Origin: Nodosilinea sp. E11
GTDB taxonomy: Bacteria > Cyanobacteriota > Cyanobacteriia > Phormidesmidales > Phormidesmidaceae
Direction of reading: 5' to 3'
Length of the DNA: 64,000 nt
Assembly (NCBI RefSeq): GCF_032813545.1
Contig: NZ_CP136520.1
Span: 1,544,001-1,608,000 of the forward strand
The position numbers were made by a program, and so were the translations under genes. Shown piece after piece: positions 16,328-25,107 of the stretch; the stretch's first letter is position 1; the number at the start of each line of letters is the position of its first letter. The notes under the pieces are model-generated. The model saw only the letters and a list, made by a program, of their open reading frames with translations. It searched no databases and was not told where the DNA came from.

Positions 16328-16816
16328 ATGAGTGCGGAAATCGACGTCAAACCAAAGTCGTTGTACGACGTAGATTACCAACTCTGGTTGGAAGACACTG
16401 TCGCTCAGCTGCAATCCCAAAACTTTAGCGCCCTTGATCTAGAAAACCTGATTGAGGAAATTGAAAGCTTGGGCAGAAGTGATAAGCGATCGCTCAACAG
16501 CTATCTAAAGCGACTCTGTGAGCACCTGCTAAAACTGAGCTACTGGGAAACCGAGCGAAATAGATGTTTCTCTGGTTGGGACAGAGAAATTGGCAACTTT
16601 CGTCAAGAAATTCAGGAAATTTTAGACGACAGCCCCAGTCTGAGAAACCATCTGAAGAATCGCTACACCGCTGAGTATGTCAAGGGCCGAGATTTGTTTT
16701 TAAGGGTCAGCAAATTAGACGCTAAGCAGGTTCCCGAGGAGCCTTGCTTCACGCTTGAGCAGGCCCTTGATAGCAAATGGTTGCCCTGGCAGCCTGACCT
16801 ATCCGATAAAGATTAG
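16328..16816 (+). CDS. DUF29 family protein
   Basis: This 162-residue soluble, charged helical protein matches the DUF29 pattern: YDVDYQLWLEDTVAQLQSQNFSALDLENLIEEIESLGRSDKRSL, then LLKLSYW and a basic C-terminal half. DUF29 genes are abundant in cyanobacteria, often in multiple copies, and the function is unknown. ATG 16328 is preferred over the upstream TTG at 16322. The gene is visibly more AT-rich than trpB and the RNase D gene beside it, which suggests separate acquisition. It ends 7 bases before the RNase D start, so the two may be co-transcribed. Confidence 0.85.
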   Translation: MSAEIDVKPKSLYDVDYQLWLEDTVAQLQSQNFSALDLENLIEEIESLGRSDKRSLNSYLKRLCEHLLKLSYWETERNRCFSGWDREIGNFRQEIQEILDDSPSLRNHLKNRYTAEYVKGRDLFLRVSKLDAKQVPEEPCFTLEQALDSKWLPWQPDLSDKD

Positions 16817-16823
16817 GAGCACT

Positions 16824-17450
16824 ATGGCTGACGGTTTTGAAATCTGCGATCGCGACCTTACCCCCGATCTACTGGCCCGCTATCAACAGGCCAGTGCGAT
16901 CGCCTGCGACACCGAGACTATGGGGTTGCTGCCGCTGCGCGATCGCCTCTGCCTGGTGCAACTCTCAGATCCTGAGGGCCATGTAGCAGTGGTGCGCATT
17001 GAACTCGGCCAAAAAGAAGCGCCATTGCTCAAAGAACTGCTCGAAGCCCCAAACATTCTCAAACTGTTTCACTTTGCCCGCTTTGACCTGGCCACCCTCA
17101 AGCACAACCTGGGCATTACCGTAGCCCCAGTGTTTTGCAGCAAAATTGCCAGCAAACTCAGCCGCACCTATAGCCCCCGCCACGGTCTCAAAGAGCTGGT
17201 ACGCGAGCTAGAGGGCATCGAGCTCGACAAAACCGCCCAAAGCTCCGACTGGGGCAACGCCATGAATCTCTCCGACGAACAGCTCAGCTACGCCGCCAAC
17301 GACGTCCGCTACCTCCACGGCATTCACCACACCCTCACCGCCATGCTCAAGCGCGAGGGCCGCTGGGATCTGGCCCAAGACTGCTTTAGCTGCCTGCCCA
17401 CCTTTGTCGCCCTCGACCTGCTCCAGTACCAGGGCGTATTTGAGCATTAG
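16824..17450 (+). CDS. Ribonuclease D-like 3'-5' exonuclease
   Basis: This 208-residue DEDD-superfamily exonuclease consists of the catalytic domain only, without HRDC domains. Metal-binding residues are visible in ACDTETMG (Exo I), LFHFARFDLATL (Exo II) and YAANDVRYLHGIHHTL (Exo III with Tyr, DEDDy type). Such proteins trim tRNA or other small RNA 3' ends. The frame is open upstream, but ATG 16824 is preceded by AGGAG and begins MADGFEICDRDL, so it is the clear start. Confidence 0.9.
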   Translation: MADGFEICDRDLTPDLLARYQQASAIACDTETMGLLPLRDRLCLVQLSDPEGHVAVVRIELGQKEAPLLKELLEAPNILKLFHFARFDLATLKHNLGITVAPVFCSKIASKLSRTYSPRHGLKELVRELEGIELDKTAQSSDWGNAMNLSDEQLSYAANDVRYLHGIHHTLTAMLKREGRWDLAQDCFSCLPTFVALDLLQYQGVFEH

Positions 17451-17591
17451 CTTTGGGGGTTTAGGCATTGTTGCCGTAGCTGGCCCAAACCCAGCCTGGC
17501 CGAGTAGGTGGGTAAAAGGCGACAGAGGTTTCGCCGCCGGGTACGATAGTCTTGTCTGTCTCTACAACCGATCTATTGCAGGAGAGCAACT

Positions 17592-17825
17592 ATGAGCGTT
17601 GACGGCAAAGACTTTCAAGACGAGCTGCAAAAAGCGATCGACTACGCCCACCAGGTTACCGCCGAAAAGGGCGAAACCTCGTCTGAAGCGGCAGTCGCCT
17701 GGGATGTGGTCGAAGAAATGCGGGCCGAGGCCTCCCACCAGCACCAGAAGCCCAAGAAAACCGGCTTTGATCAGTACCTAGAAGACAACCCTGAAGCCCC
17801 CGAAGGCCTAATGTACGACACCTAA
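17592..17825 (+). CDS. CP12-family protein lacking all cysteines
   Basis: CP12 is a small disordered scaffold that locks GAPDH and phosphoribulokinase into an inactive complex in the dark when its cysteine pairs are oxidised. This 77-residue product keeps the CP12 landmarks: the AWDVVEEMRAEASHQ core helix, the FDQYLEDNPEAPEG segment and the terminal YDT. However, all four conserved Cys are replaced: Thr where xVC is usual, Ala in SSEAAVAWD, Leu in QYLEDN and Gly in PEGLMYD. The whole protein has no Cys. A GGAGAG ribosome binding site precedes ATG 17592, and a TACGAT -10-like hexamer lies about 50 bp upstream. It may be a redox-insensitive variant that coexists with a normal CP12 elsewhere. 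Confidence 0.88.
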   Translation: MSVDGKDFQDELQKAIDYAHQVTAEKGETSSEAAVAWDVVEEMRAEASHQHQKPKKTGFDQYLEDNPEAPEGLMYDT

Positions 17826-17993
17826 GAGGGGACTACCGCTAACCAGCCTAGGCCTCCCCGACTGGCGGAGCGCGATGTTAAAATGGTCTTTGGTTAGTTT
17901 TCGGTAGATTTCGCTTGTTTCATTTCATTTTGATTTTCGATACAGCTTTGTCTCCGTTTACTCGCTGCGTTTGTACAGTAAGGAGACAACTCT

Positions 17994-18299
17994 ATGTCAC
18001 TCTATGTTGGTAATTTGTCCTACGATGTCACCCGCGAAGATCTGGAGCGGGTGTTTGCAGAATACGGCGACGTGAAGCGGGTTAGCCTGCCCACCGATCG
18101 CGAAACCGGTCGCCCCCGAGGCTTTGCCTTTGTGGATATGGCGGCTGAAACCCAGGAAGACTCCATCATCGAATCCCTAGATGGGGCCGAGTGGATGGGT
18201 CGTGAAATGCGAGTTAATAAAGCTCGCCCCCGCGACGACGCCCGCAGTGGCGGCGGCGGTGGCGGTAACGGCGGCAACTACCGTCGCACCGGTTTCTAG
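17994..18299 (+). CDS. RNA-binding protein with one RRM domain (Rbp family)
   Basis: Cyanobacterial Rbp proteins are small cytoplasmic RNA binders, often cold-induced, acting in mRNA localisation and stability. The 101-residue product has one RRM (residues 1-82) with RNP2 LYVGNL and RNP1 RGFAFVDM, followed by a Gly-rich tail (GGGGGGNGG) as in the Gly-rich Rbp class. AAGGAGACAACT precedes ATG 17994. The roughly 165-base upstream region has a TAAAAT -10-like element near 17879, giving a long leader of about 100 bases, which is typical of cold-regulated rbp genes. Confidence 0.95.
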   Translation: MSLYVGNLSYDVTREDLERVFAEYGDVKRVSLPTDRETGRPRGFAFVDMAAETQEDSIIESLDGAEWMGREMRVNKARPRDDARSGGGGGGNGGNYRRTGF

Positions 18300-18443
18300 C
18301 ATCAGTTAGACAGTTTCTATAGCGATCCTCGACGACTCGTGACTAGTTGTAGGTCAGGCGTTTTGCCTGTACGGGCAAGGTACTCGTTCTACATTCACTA
18401 CCCTCAATCAGATTGCTATAGGTTCACCAACAGTCAAATTATC

Positions 18444-18478
18444 AAAAGGGTAGGTCGCAGCGGCCTACCCTTTTTTTT
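18444..18478. terminator. Bidirectional intrinsic terminator
   Basis: AAAAGGGTAGG (18444-18454) and CCTACCC (18464-18470) form a stem around a 9-base loop, followed by eight T on the plus strand and preceded by AAAA, which serves the minus strand. It lies between the convergent rbp gene and the signal-peptide protein gene and can stop both. Confidence 0.92.
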
Positions 18479-18486
18479 AACGCTGA

Positions 18487-19407
18487 CTAAAACTGCGATC
18501 GCTCAGCCACAACTGGCGAGCGCTCAACCGTGACCTGGGGCCTACCGCTGGCGTCTAGATAGCCTAGATCCTGCAAAAAGGCGTAGAGCGCAGTGGGAAA
18601 ATCTGGATAGGTTTGTACCATTTCCCCATCGTCGGTGTAGGTGTAAAGGCCCCAGTCGTCGGTGCGACCGTAGTGGGCCAGCATGTACTGCCAGGCTGCT
18701 CGATAGCGCCCCAGGCGAATGTTTTGGGCAACATAGCCCGCTAACACACCGTTTTTGTCACCGCGATCGGCAAATTCTGGATCTTCGATGGTGAAACGCA
18801 TGCCAGCGGCGATGTCTTCAATGTAGTTGGTAAATTGGGTCGTGGTGTCGCGGTACTGGCCATTGTCGTAGGTGAGAATCACGCTGGGCGGGTAAGACCC
18901 GGCGTAGGAACTAAAGCTATAGAAAAAAGCATTGTCTAGGGTGACAAATTCCATTTTCCCATCGCCGTTGAGGTCTTTAAACTCACCGCCGCCGCCGTCG
19001 AGATAGCTAAAGTAAATGGGATTAAACTGCCCATCTTGCCAAGCATAGGTAGTGTAAGCCATACAGCAGTGGGCACCACCGGTAAACGTTTGCACCACCA
19101 CCTCAGCGGTGCCGTTACTGTCGAGATCAATCAGGTCAATGCCCGCAAACATAGCGGCGGTATCGGTTACCGATAGCTGGAGCTCATCGTTATAAAACAG
19201 CTGAAGGCTGAGGTTGTTGCCAATGGTTTCAGCGTCGTAGTCGATGGGGGTATAGCTGGCCACAACCCGAATAGGCCCCTGCTCGATCTGCTGGTCAGTC
19301 AGGTCTCCAGTATCGTAGTCAATCTCGATGCGAGGGGTCTCAGCTAGGGCAGGCAGGCTCAGGGTAAACAGACTACTGAGCAGCAAGCTTTTCAAAATAG
19401 CTTTCAT
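18487..19407 (-). CDS. Exported protein with FG-GAP/VCBS-like calcium-loop repeats, unknown function
   Basis: The 306-residue protein starts with a signal peptide (KAILKSLLLSSLFTLSLPALA). It contains two repeat-like loops with DxDxDG-type ligands: DLIDLDSNGTAEVVVQTFTGG (about residue 95) and FKDLNGDGKMEFVTLDNAFF (about 145), separated by AHCCMAYTTY. These resemble FG-GAP/VCBS beta-propeller blades and suggest calcium binding in the periplasm or outside. A helical C-terminal third follows. No enzymatic motif was seen. It converges on the rbp gene across a shared terminator. Confidence 0.75.
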   Translation of the reverse strand: MKAILKSLLLSSLFTLSLPALAETPRIEIDYDTGDLTDQQIEQGPIRVVASYTPIDYDAETIGNNLSLQLFYNDELQLSVTDTAAMFAGIDLIDLDSNGTAEVVVQTFTGGAHCCMAYTTYAWQDGQFNPIYFSYLDGGGGEFKDLNGDGKMEFVTLDNAFFYSFSSYAGSYPPSVILTYDNGQYRDTTTQFTNYIEDIAAGMRFTIEDPEFADRGDKNGVLAGYVAQNIRLGRYRAAWQYMLAHYGRTDDWGLYTYTDDGEMVQTYPDFPTALYAFLQDLGYLDASGRPQVTVERSPVVAERSQF

Positions 19408-19474
19408 GAACTTTTTGGTATCTCAATACGATTACTTACATGGCTGACCCAGCTGGCCCCGGTTGTTTCTGCGC

Positions 19475-19894
19475 TTACCAGCGTCGCCAGTGACGTTTGC
19501 CCACTACAAAAATGCCCAGCAGCACCCCAACGACTAACGGGTAAGACGGGGTGACCAAAGCCGCAGGAATGGGCAAAAACCCTTTGGCAAACAGCACCAG
19601 CGCTAAGCAGGCCACCAGCGCCCACAAAATGCCGGTATCGATATAAACCCTAGTAAACCAGCGTTCTAAAAGCGTGAGGCCCAAGGCCCCCAGGCCAAAC
19701 CCAGCGGCCAGGGGCAGCGCCATAAACAGCAGCTGCATCAGGGGCATCAGGCCGCTGCCCACATTGGCCAGCAGTAGGGCCAACCCCTGGGCCAGCAGCA
19801 GGTCGGCAGCCGTAGCGATCGCCACCGCCACCAGGGCCACTTGAAACAAAATTGCCCAAGGCAAGGACTTGAGTCGCCCAAAGGGGTTACGCAT
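19475..19894 (-). CDS. Small hydrophobic membrane protein, unknown function
   Basis: The 139-residue product has about four predicted membrane spans (near residues 12-38, 48-75, 85-105 and 110-130) with short polar loops and a basic end (GKRHWRRW). No family motif is recognised. It lies upstream of the FG-GAP-like gene on the same strand with about 70 bp between, so a shared transcript is possible. ATG 19894 starts MRNPFGRLKSL ahead of the first span. Confidence 0.65.
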   Translation of the reverse strand: MRNPFGRLKSLPWAILFQVALVAVAIATAADLLLAQGLALLLANVGSGLMPLMQLLFMALPLAAGFGLGALGLTLLERWFTRVYIDTGILWALVACLALVLFAKGFLPIPAALVTPSYPLVVGVLLGIFVVGKRHWRRW

Positions 19895-20132
19895 GGCCGC
19901 AAACTATAGGAGATTACGCCCATTATTGCGCTGAACCCCCAATTTGATCGGGCATCTGGGCCAATTTAGTCTTTAGAACGGGGGTGCCCCATCCCTCAGA
20001 AGCAGCGGTAATTACCCCGATAAGTAAATCTTTGCGGTGCTAAGGCCTTAGATATGGGATAACAATAGGTGTGGGTGCAGACAGCACAGTCTGAGCCTGC
20101 GCTATGTTTTGCCCTGATTCTAAGTCTGCCCT

Positions 20133-20948
20133 ATGGAAAAGCTGCTGCAAGGCCTGCGTGAGTTTCAGGAAAACTATATTCCCGACCACAAGGAGCTGAT
20201 CAAGCAGTTGGCCAAGGGGCAACACCCCAGGGTGCTGTTTATCGGCTGCTCTGACTCGCGGGTAGACCCCACGATTATTACCCAGTCAGAGATTGGCGAC
20301 CTGTTTATTATTCGCAATGCGGGCAACATTATTCCGCCCTACGAGGCGACCAACGGTGGCGAAGGGGCAACCATTGAGTACGCCATGGAGGCGCTAGATA
20401 TTCGCCAGGTGATTGTCTGCGGCCACACCCAATGCGGAGCCATGAAGGGGTTGCTACAGATCGGCGAACTGGAAGAAAAAATGCCCCTGGTCTACCACTG
20501 GCTGCATCACACCGAGGCCACCCGCAAGCTGGTGGAAGACCACTACGGCCACCTCGGCAAAAAAGAAAAGCTCGACATGCTGGTAGCGCAGAACGTGCTC
20601 ACCCAGATCGACAATCTGCAAACCTATCCTTCGGTGCGTTCTAAGCTGCACGCGGGCAACCTCGACATCCACGGCTGGATCTACCAGCTCGAAACCGCCC
20701 AACTGCTGGCCTACGACGAAGAAACCGAGACATTTGTACCGCCCCACAGCAAAATCTACGCCGATATTGAAGATGCGAAGTCTATGAAGCCCGGCGGGCT
20801 GTCGCTCAAGTCTGACAACGATGGTAAGGCTGGTGGCCATGGGGGGGCCAGACCCGAATTTTCGGAGCCGGTGCAGCCCTACTGGCCGGGAGCTAATCGT
20901 CTCAGCCCTGAGCAGGCCGCGCGGCTTTATCGAGGAGCCGGGGTGTAG
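20133..20948 (+). CDS. ccaA: Beta-carbonic anhydrase, carboxysomal CcaA type
   Basis: The enzyme interconverts bicarbonate and CO2 inside the carboxysome to supply Rubisco. The 271-residue protein has zinc ligands C39 (IGCSDSR, with D41 and R43), H98 and C101 (CGHTQCGAMKG), the same numbering as Synechocystis CcaA. It continues past the catalytic domain into a roughly 70-residue C-terminal extension that ends LSPEQAARLYRG, like the CcaA tail used for carboxysome recruitment. This tail separates it from shorter housekeeping beta-anhydrases. It is monocistronic by position. Confidence 0.93.
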   Translation: MEKLLQGLREFQENYIPDHKELIKQLAKGQHPRVLFIGCSDSRVDPTIITQSEIGDLFIIRNAGNIIPPYEATNGGEGATIEYAMEALDIRQVIVCGHTQCGAMKGLLQIGELEEKMPLVYHWLHHTEATRKLVEDHYGHLGKKEKLDMLVAQNVLTQIDNLQTYPSVRSKLHAGNLDIHGWIYQLETAQLLAYDEETETFVPPHSKIYADIEDAKSMKPGGLSLKSDNDGKAGGHGGARPEFSEPVQPYWPGANRLSPEQAARLYRGAGV

Positions 20949-20961
20949 GTCTCACCCCCCC

Positions 20962-21010
20962 CATCCACTCATCCACCCATCCACTCATCCACCCATCCAC
21001 TCATCCACCC
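20962..21010. repeat. Tandem array, three 16-bp units of ATCCACTCATCCACCC
   Basis: Three tandem copies of a 16-bp unit, itself a doubled 8-mer (ATCCACTC and ATCCACCC), fill the space between the convergent ccaA and lipoprotein genes. It is the same class as the arrays at 104, 3110 and 24956. Confidence 0.9.
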
Positions 21011-21012
21011 TT

Positions 21013-21582
21013 TTACCGATCAAAGCTGGCAATGCGCCGCGCTGCCCCAATGCTCTGCTCACCGGGGCCAAAGGTAACTTCAAGCGCCTGCTGGTCGGCA
21101 AAGGCGCGCGAGGCTTCGCGGTAGACCGTGCGGGTCGTGGGTAGGGTGCGGCGCTGGCCGTTGTAGTCAAAGGTGATCGCATAGTCGACTTCGCGGAAGA
21201 TCGCGGGGTCGGTGCGCTGCTCAATCGGTTCGCGCTTGCGGGCCTCTAGCTCGTCGGCGGTAGGGCGCGGTGGCAACGGCGGCCAGTACAGCCCCTCGTC
21301 GTCGGGGCCGGTGGCAGCTCCCTCGGGGCGCACCCCATTGCGGTTGACCAACGAGTTAGATTCAAAGGTTTCCATGTGAATGGTCTGGCGGCGATCGAAG
21401 CTGCGGGCATATTCGGCTCGCCAGGTTTGGGTGACGGTGGCAACGGCTTCGTAGGTGCCGGTGGTGACAGTGTTGCCGGTGGCGGGGTAGTTTTCGCAGC
21501 CTGAGACCAGGCCGAGGGCCAACCCCAGGGTAGTCGCCTGGAGCCAGCGGGGCACGAAGACCTGAGCGGTTGACATCGGCAT
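21013..21582 (-). CDS. Putative lipoprotein of unknown function
   Basis: The frame opens at 21684, but starts at M35 or M37 (21582 or 21576) give a typical lipoprotein signal: basic PRWLQ, hydrophobic ATTLGLALGL and lipobox LVSGC. The mature part (about 160 residues) is Arg/Glu-rich and polar, with a beta-strand-like segment REVDYAITFDYNGQRRTLPTTRTVYREASRAF. No family is recognised. It may be an outer-membrane or periplasmic lipoprotein. The choice of 21582 rests on the signal sequence; no good ribosome binding site is visible. Confidence 0.68.
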   Translation of the reverse strand: MPMSTAQVFVPRWLQATTLGLALGLVSGCENYPATGNTVTTGTYEAVATVTQTWRAEYARSFDRRQTIHMETFESNSLVNRNGVRPEGAATGPDDEGLYWPPLPPRPTADELEARKREPIEQRTDPAIFREVDYAITFDYNGQRRTLPTTRTVYREASRAFADQQALEVTFGPGEQSIGAARRIASFDR

Positions 21583-21970
21583 AGCAGTAGCGGTGCAGCA
21601 AGCAACAGTAAACGTTCTGTGTATGAACCTACCAGCGGTTTCTATAGAACAGCTATAAAAACCGGCAGCGGGCAAAAGTGGCACAGCAGGACAGTTAAAG
21701 GCGACAGCGATCTTCTACAGCGCTCTGGGAAAAAGGCAGGCTTGAAAGCAGAGCAGCAACGTTAACCTGGGGTTATCGTTTGAGCGATCGCCAACGACGT
21801 AGCTTAGTCACAGTGTAAGTACCAAAAATACTGGCTTAACCCACATTCTGTATCGATTTGGTGTGCAGGGCGATCGCCCCTTGCACCTATTAATTAAATC
21901 TGGTAGGCATGGGTTGCTACTGCCATAACCTGCCCGATCGTCTAAGGCCGCGCCTTCCTATGACTTGGCT

Positions 21971-24955
21971 ATGACCCAAACCTCTCTTTCTATTCAGCAA
22001 ACGCTGCAATCCCTGGCACCCTTTGATCGGCTGCCTGCTGAGGCCTTGCAACAGCTACTGCAAACGGCCCAGCCGCTACGGTACCGGGTGGGACAACCGC
22101 TGCTGCGGCGCGAGGTGCTCACCCAGCAGGTGATTGTGCTGTTAGAGGGGCAAGCCCGGCTGTTGGGCTACGATCCACGCACCGAGCAGCCGATTACCCT
22201 GCACCGCTTTGATCAAGGCGAAATGCTCGGGGTGATCAGCCTAATTCGGGGGGTATCCTGTGAAACGGTGATTGCGTCGAGCGAGGTGCTGGCCTTAACG
22301 CTGCCCTCCTACAAGTTTTTGAGTTTGCTCAGTGACTATCCAGAGTTTGGGGGGGCGGTGCGCGATCGCCCCTATGCGATCGAGGCCTTTGACCTGGTGG
22401 CTAAGCATGCTAAGGTCCATGCCCTCGACATGGGCGATCTCAAGGCCAAGGCCCAAATAGTCTGTGACGCCTCGGCGATCGTCACTCTGCCTACTGGCCC
22501 CTGTGATCTAGCCTCGCTCGATCGCACGTTTATCTGGGTGCTCAGCGGCGGCACAGTGCTGAATGTGCCCGTGGGGTCAACCCTGGCGCTCGATCGCTCT
22601 GTGGAAGTGCTCAGCCCTCAGGGGGCAAGGGTGCTGGGTATGACTCCAGCGGTCTTGGCGGAGACCATGCCCAAACCGGCGATCGCCCAAAGCGATGCCC
22701 TAGCCCTGCCCGTAGCTGTGCTCGACGTCAACAACATTCCCTACGCCACCGAGGCCGATCTAGCCCCTCGCGCTCAAGACGTCGCAGCCGCAGGAAAATC
22801 GCCCAGCCGCAGCTACCCCTTTGCCCGAGGGCGGGGCGAGGTCGACGGTGCCCTGGCCTGCTTCGATATGCTCAGCCAGCAGTTTTCCATGCCCTTCCGC
22901 AAAGACATGATTCGCCGCATTTTGGCCAATCAGCACGAGCGCATGGGCCAGCTATCGCTACCCATCTGCGGCTCAGTAAGCGAAATGATGGGCCTTAAAA
23001 CCCAGCTAGTGCGGGTTCCTGTCGGAGCCTTTGGTCGCCTCCACACCCCCTGTCTGATTCGCTGGCAGGAAAGCTTTGCGGTGGTCTACGAAACCAACGA
23101 GAAGGCCTACGTGCTGGGCGACCCTGAGGTGGGCATCATTCGCCGTACCCCCGAGAGCTTTGCCGAAGTTTGGGGTGAGAGCGGCGAGGTACTACTGCTT
23201 GAACCAACCCGCGAAACGCCCCAACAGAAGTTTGGCCTCCAGTGGTTCTGGCCCTCCATTCAAAAGTACCGCTGGGTACTGGTCGAGGTATTTGTCGCCT
23301 CGTTTTTTGTGCAACTGTTTGGCTTAGCTAACCCGCTGATGGTGCAGATCATCATTGACAAGGTGATCGTGCAAAACAGCATCGACACCCTGCAAGTGCT
23401 GGGCGTTTTCTTAGTCATTGTGGCGGTGTTTGAGGCGGTGCTGACCAGCCTGCGCACCTACCTGTTTGTCGACACCACCAACCGCATCGATATGGCCCTG
23501 GGGTCAGAAATTATCGATCACCTGTTTCGCCTACCCTTGCGCTACTTCGATAAACGCCCCGTAGGCGAACTCTCCAGCCGCATCAATGAGCTAGAGAATA
23601 TCCGCTCTTTTCTCACCGGCACCGCCCTGACCGTGGTACTCGACGCGGTGTTTTCGGTGGTGTACATCGTCGTAATGTTCATCTACAGCTGGCTACTCAC
23701 CCTGGTCGCCCTAGCCACGATTCCGCTGTTTGTGTTGGTGACCATGCTGGCGGCCCCCATTGTGCGCAAACAACTGCGGGTGAAAGCTGAGCGCAATGCT
23801 GCCACCCAGTCGCTCTTGGTCGAGTCGCTATCGGGCATTCAAACCGTCAAGGCGCAAAACATTGAGCTGCGCACCCGCTGGCAATGGCAGGAGCGCTACG
23901 CCGAGTACGTCAGTGCCGGGTTTAATACGGTGCTGACCTCCACCACCGCTAACTCGGCCAGCAACTTTCTCAACAAGCTCTCGGCGCTGCTGGTGCTGTG
24001 GGTCGGGGCCTACCTGGTGCTCCAAGGGCAGCTCACTCTGGGGCAGCTAATCGCCTTTCGGATTATTTCGGGCTATGTGACCGCGCCAATTTTGCGCCTG
24101 GCCCAGCTGTGGCAAAACTTTCAAGAAACGGCCCTGTCGCTGGAGCGGCTGTCAGATATCATCGACCATCCCCAAGAGACCGACGCCGACGATGCCAACC
24201 AAATCCCCATGCCCGAGATTAAAGGCCAGGTCACCTTTGAAAATGTGGCCTTTCGCTTTGCCCCCTCTGGCCCCTTGCAGCTGGCCAACGTCAATCTAGA
24301 CTTTCCGCCGGGGATATTCGTTGGTGTAGTCGGCCAGAGCGGTTCGGGTAAGAGCACCCTGATGAAACTGCTGCCTCGACTTTACGAGCTAGAGTCGGGC
24401 CGAATTTTGATTGACCAATACGACATCAGCAAAGTAGAACTGCACTCGCTGCGGCGGCAGATCGGCATTGTGCCCCAGGACAGCCTGTTGTTTGAGGGCA
24501 CCATGCAGGAGAATATCTCCCTCACCAATCCTGACGCCGAGGCCAGCGTAGTAATTGAGGCAGCCAAAATTGCCTGCTGCCACGACTTCATTATGGATTT
24601 GCCCCTGGGCTACAACACCCGCGTCGGCGAGCGGGGCTCAAATCTGTCGGGGGGGCAGCGGCAGCGAGTAGCGATCGCCCGCACCATTCTGCAAAACCCG
24701 CGCCTGCTGATTCTTGACGAGGCCACCAGCGCCCTCGACTACGACACCGAGCACCAGGTCTCGATGAACCTTAAAGCCTGGGCGGCGGGCCGCACGGTAT
24801 TTTTTATCACTCACCGGCTCAACACCATTCAACAGGCCGACCAGATTTTGGTAATGGATCAGGGCTCAGCAGTAGAGCTAGGCACCCACGCCGAATTGAT
24901 GGAATTGCAGGGGCGCTACTACACCCTCTACCAACAACAGCTCAGCGGCGTTTAG
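21971..24955 (+). CDS. Type I secretion ABC transporter with cyclic-nucleotide-like and C39-like N-terminal domains
   Basis: The 994-residue exporter belongs to the HlyB class as found in cyanobacteria (similar in plan to Synechocystis Sll1180). Domains in order: a cNMP-binding-like beta-barrel (about 15-150); a linker; a C39 peptidase-like domain (about 285-420); a membrane domain (about 430-720); and an ATPase (about 740-994) with Walker A GQSGSGKST, signature LSGGQRQR and Walker B LLILDEATSALD. The C39 catalytic Cys is missing: the motif reads GEVDGALAC where an active enzyme has (D/E)CGLAC, and the expected His region reads WQESFAVVYE. The domain therefore probably binds the substrate without cleaving it. 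ATG 21971 is preferred to TTG 21965. The HlyD partner follows. Confidence 0.92.
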   Translation: MTQTSLSIQQTLQSLAPFDRLPAEALQQLLQTAQPLRYRVGQPLLRREVLTQQVIVLLEGQARLLGYDPRTEQPITLHRFDQGEMLGVISLIRGVSCETVIASSEVLALTLPSYKFLSLLSDYPEFGGAVRDRPYAIEAFDLVAKHAKVHALDMGDLKAKAQIVCDASAIVTLPTGPCDLASLDRTFIWVLSGGTVLNVPVGSTLALDRSVEVLSPQGARVLGMTPAVLAETMPKPAIAQSDALALPVAVLDVNNIPYATEADLAPRAQDVAAAGKSPSRSYPFARGRGEVDGALACFDMLSQQFSMPFRKDMIRRILANQHERMGQLSLPICGSVSEMMGLKTQLVRVPVGAFGRLHTPCLIRWQESFAVVYETNEKAYVLGDPEVGIIRRTPESFAEVWGESGEVLLLEPTRETPQQKFGLQWFWPSIQKYRWVLVEVFVASFFVQLFGLANPLMVQIIIDKVIVQNSIDTLQVLGVFLVIVAVFEAVLTSLRTYLFVDTTNRIDMALGSEIIDHLFRLPLRYFDKRPVGELSSRINELENIRSFLTGTALTVVLDAVFSVVYIVVMFIYSWLLTLVALATIPLFVLVTMLAAPIVRKQLRVKAERNAATQSLLVESLSGIQTVKAQNIELRTRWQWQERYAEYVSAGFNTVLTSTTANSASNFLNKLSALLVLWVGAYLVLQGQLTLGQLIAFRIISGYVTAPILRLAQLWQNFQETALSLERLSDIIDHPQETDADDANQIPMPEIKGQVTFENVAFRFAPSGPLQLANVNLDFPPGIFVGVVGQSGSGKSTLMKLLPRLYELESGRILIDQYDISKVELHSLRRQIGIVPQDSLLFEGTMQENISLTNPDAEASVVIEAAKIACCHDFIMDLPLGYNTRVGERGSNLSGGQRQRVAIARTILQNPRLLILDEATSALDYDTEHQVSMNLKAWAAGRTVFFITHRLNTIQQADQILVMDQGSAVELGTHAELMELQGRYYTLYQQQLSGV

Positions 24956-25105
24956 GGGATAGGTGTTGGGTGTCAGGTCGCGACCCGATACCCGATACCC
25001 AATCGCCACCCCCCTTGCACCGTAAACCGTAAACCGCTCACCCAATCCCCGATACCCAATCCCCGATACCCAATCCCCACTCCCCGATACCCATCCCCGC
25101 ACCCC
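24956..25105. repeat. Tandem repeat region between the secretion ABC and HlyD genes
   Basis: The region has units close to CCCGATA, CCCAATCC and CGTAAAC, mostly 7-8 bp, with several exact repetitions of CCCGATACCCAATCC. It extends to within two bases of the HlyD start codon, so that gene has a C-rich sequence in place of a Shine-Dalgarno. Confidence 0.85.
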
Positions 25106-25107
25106 CT

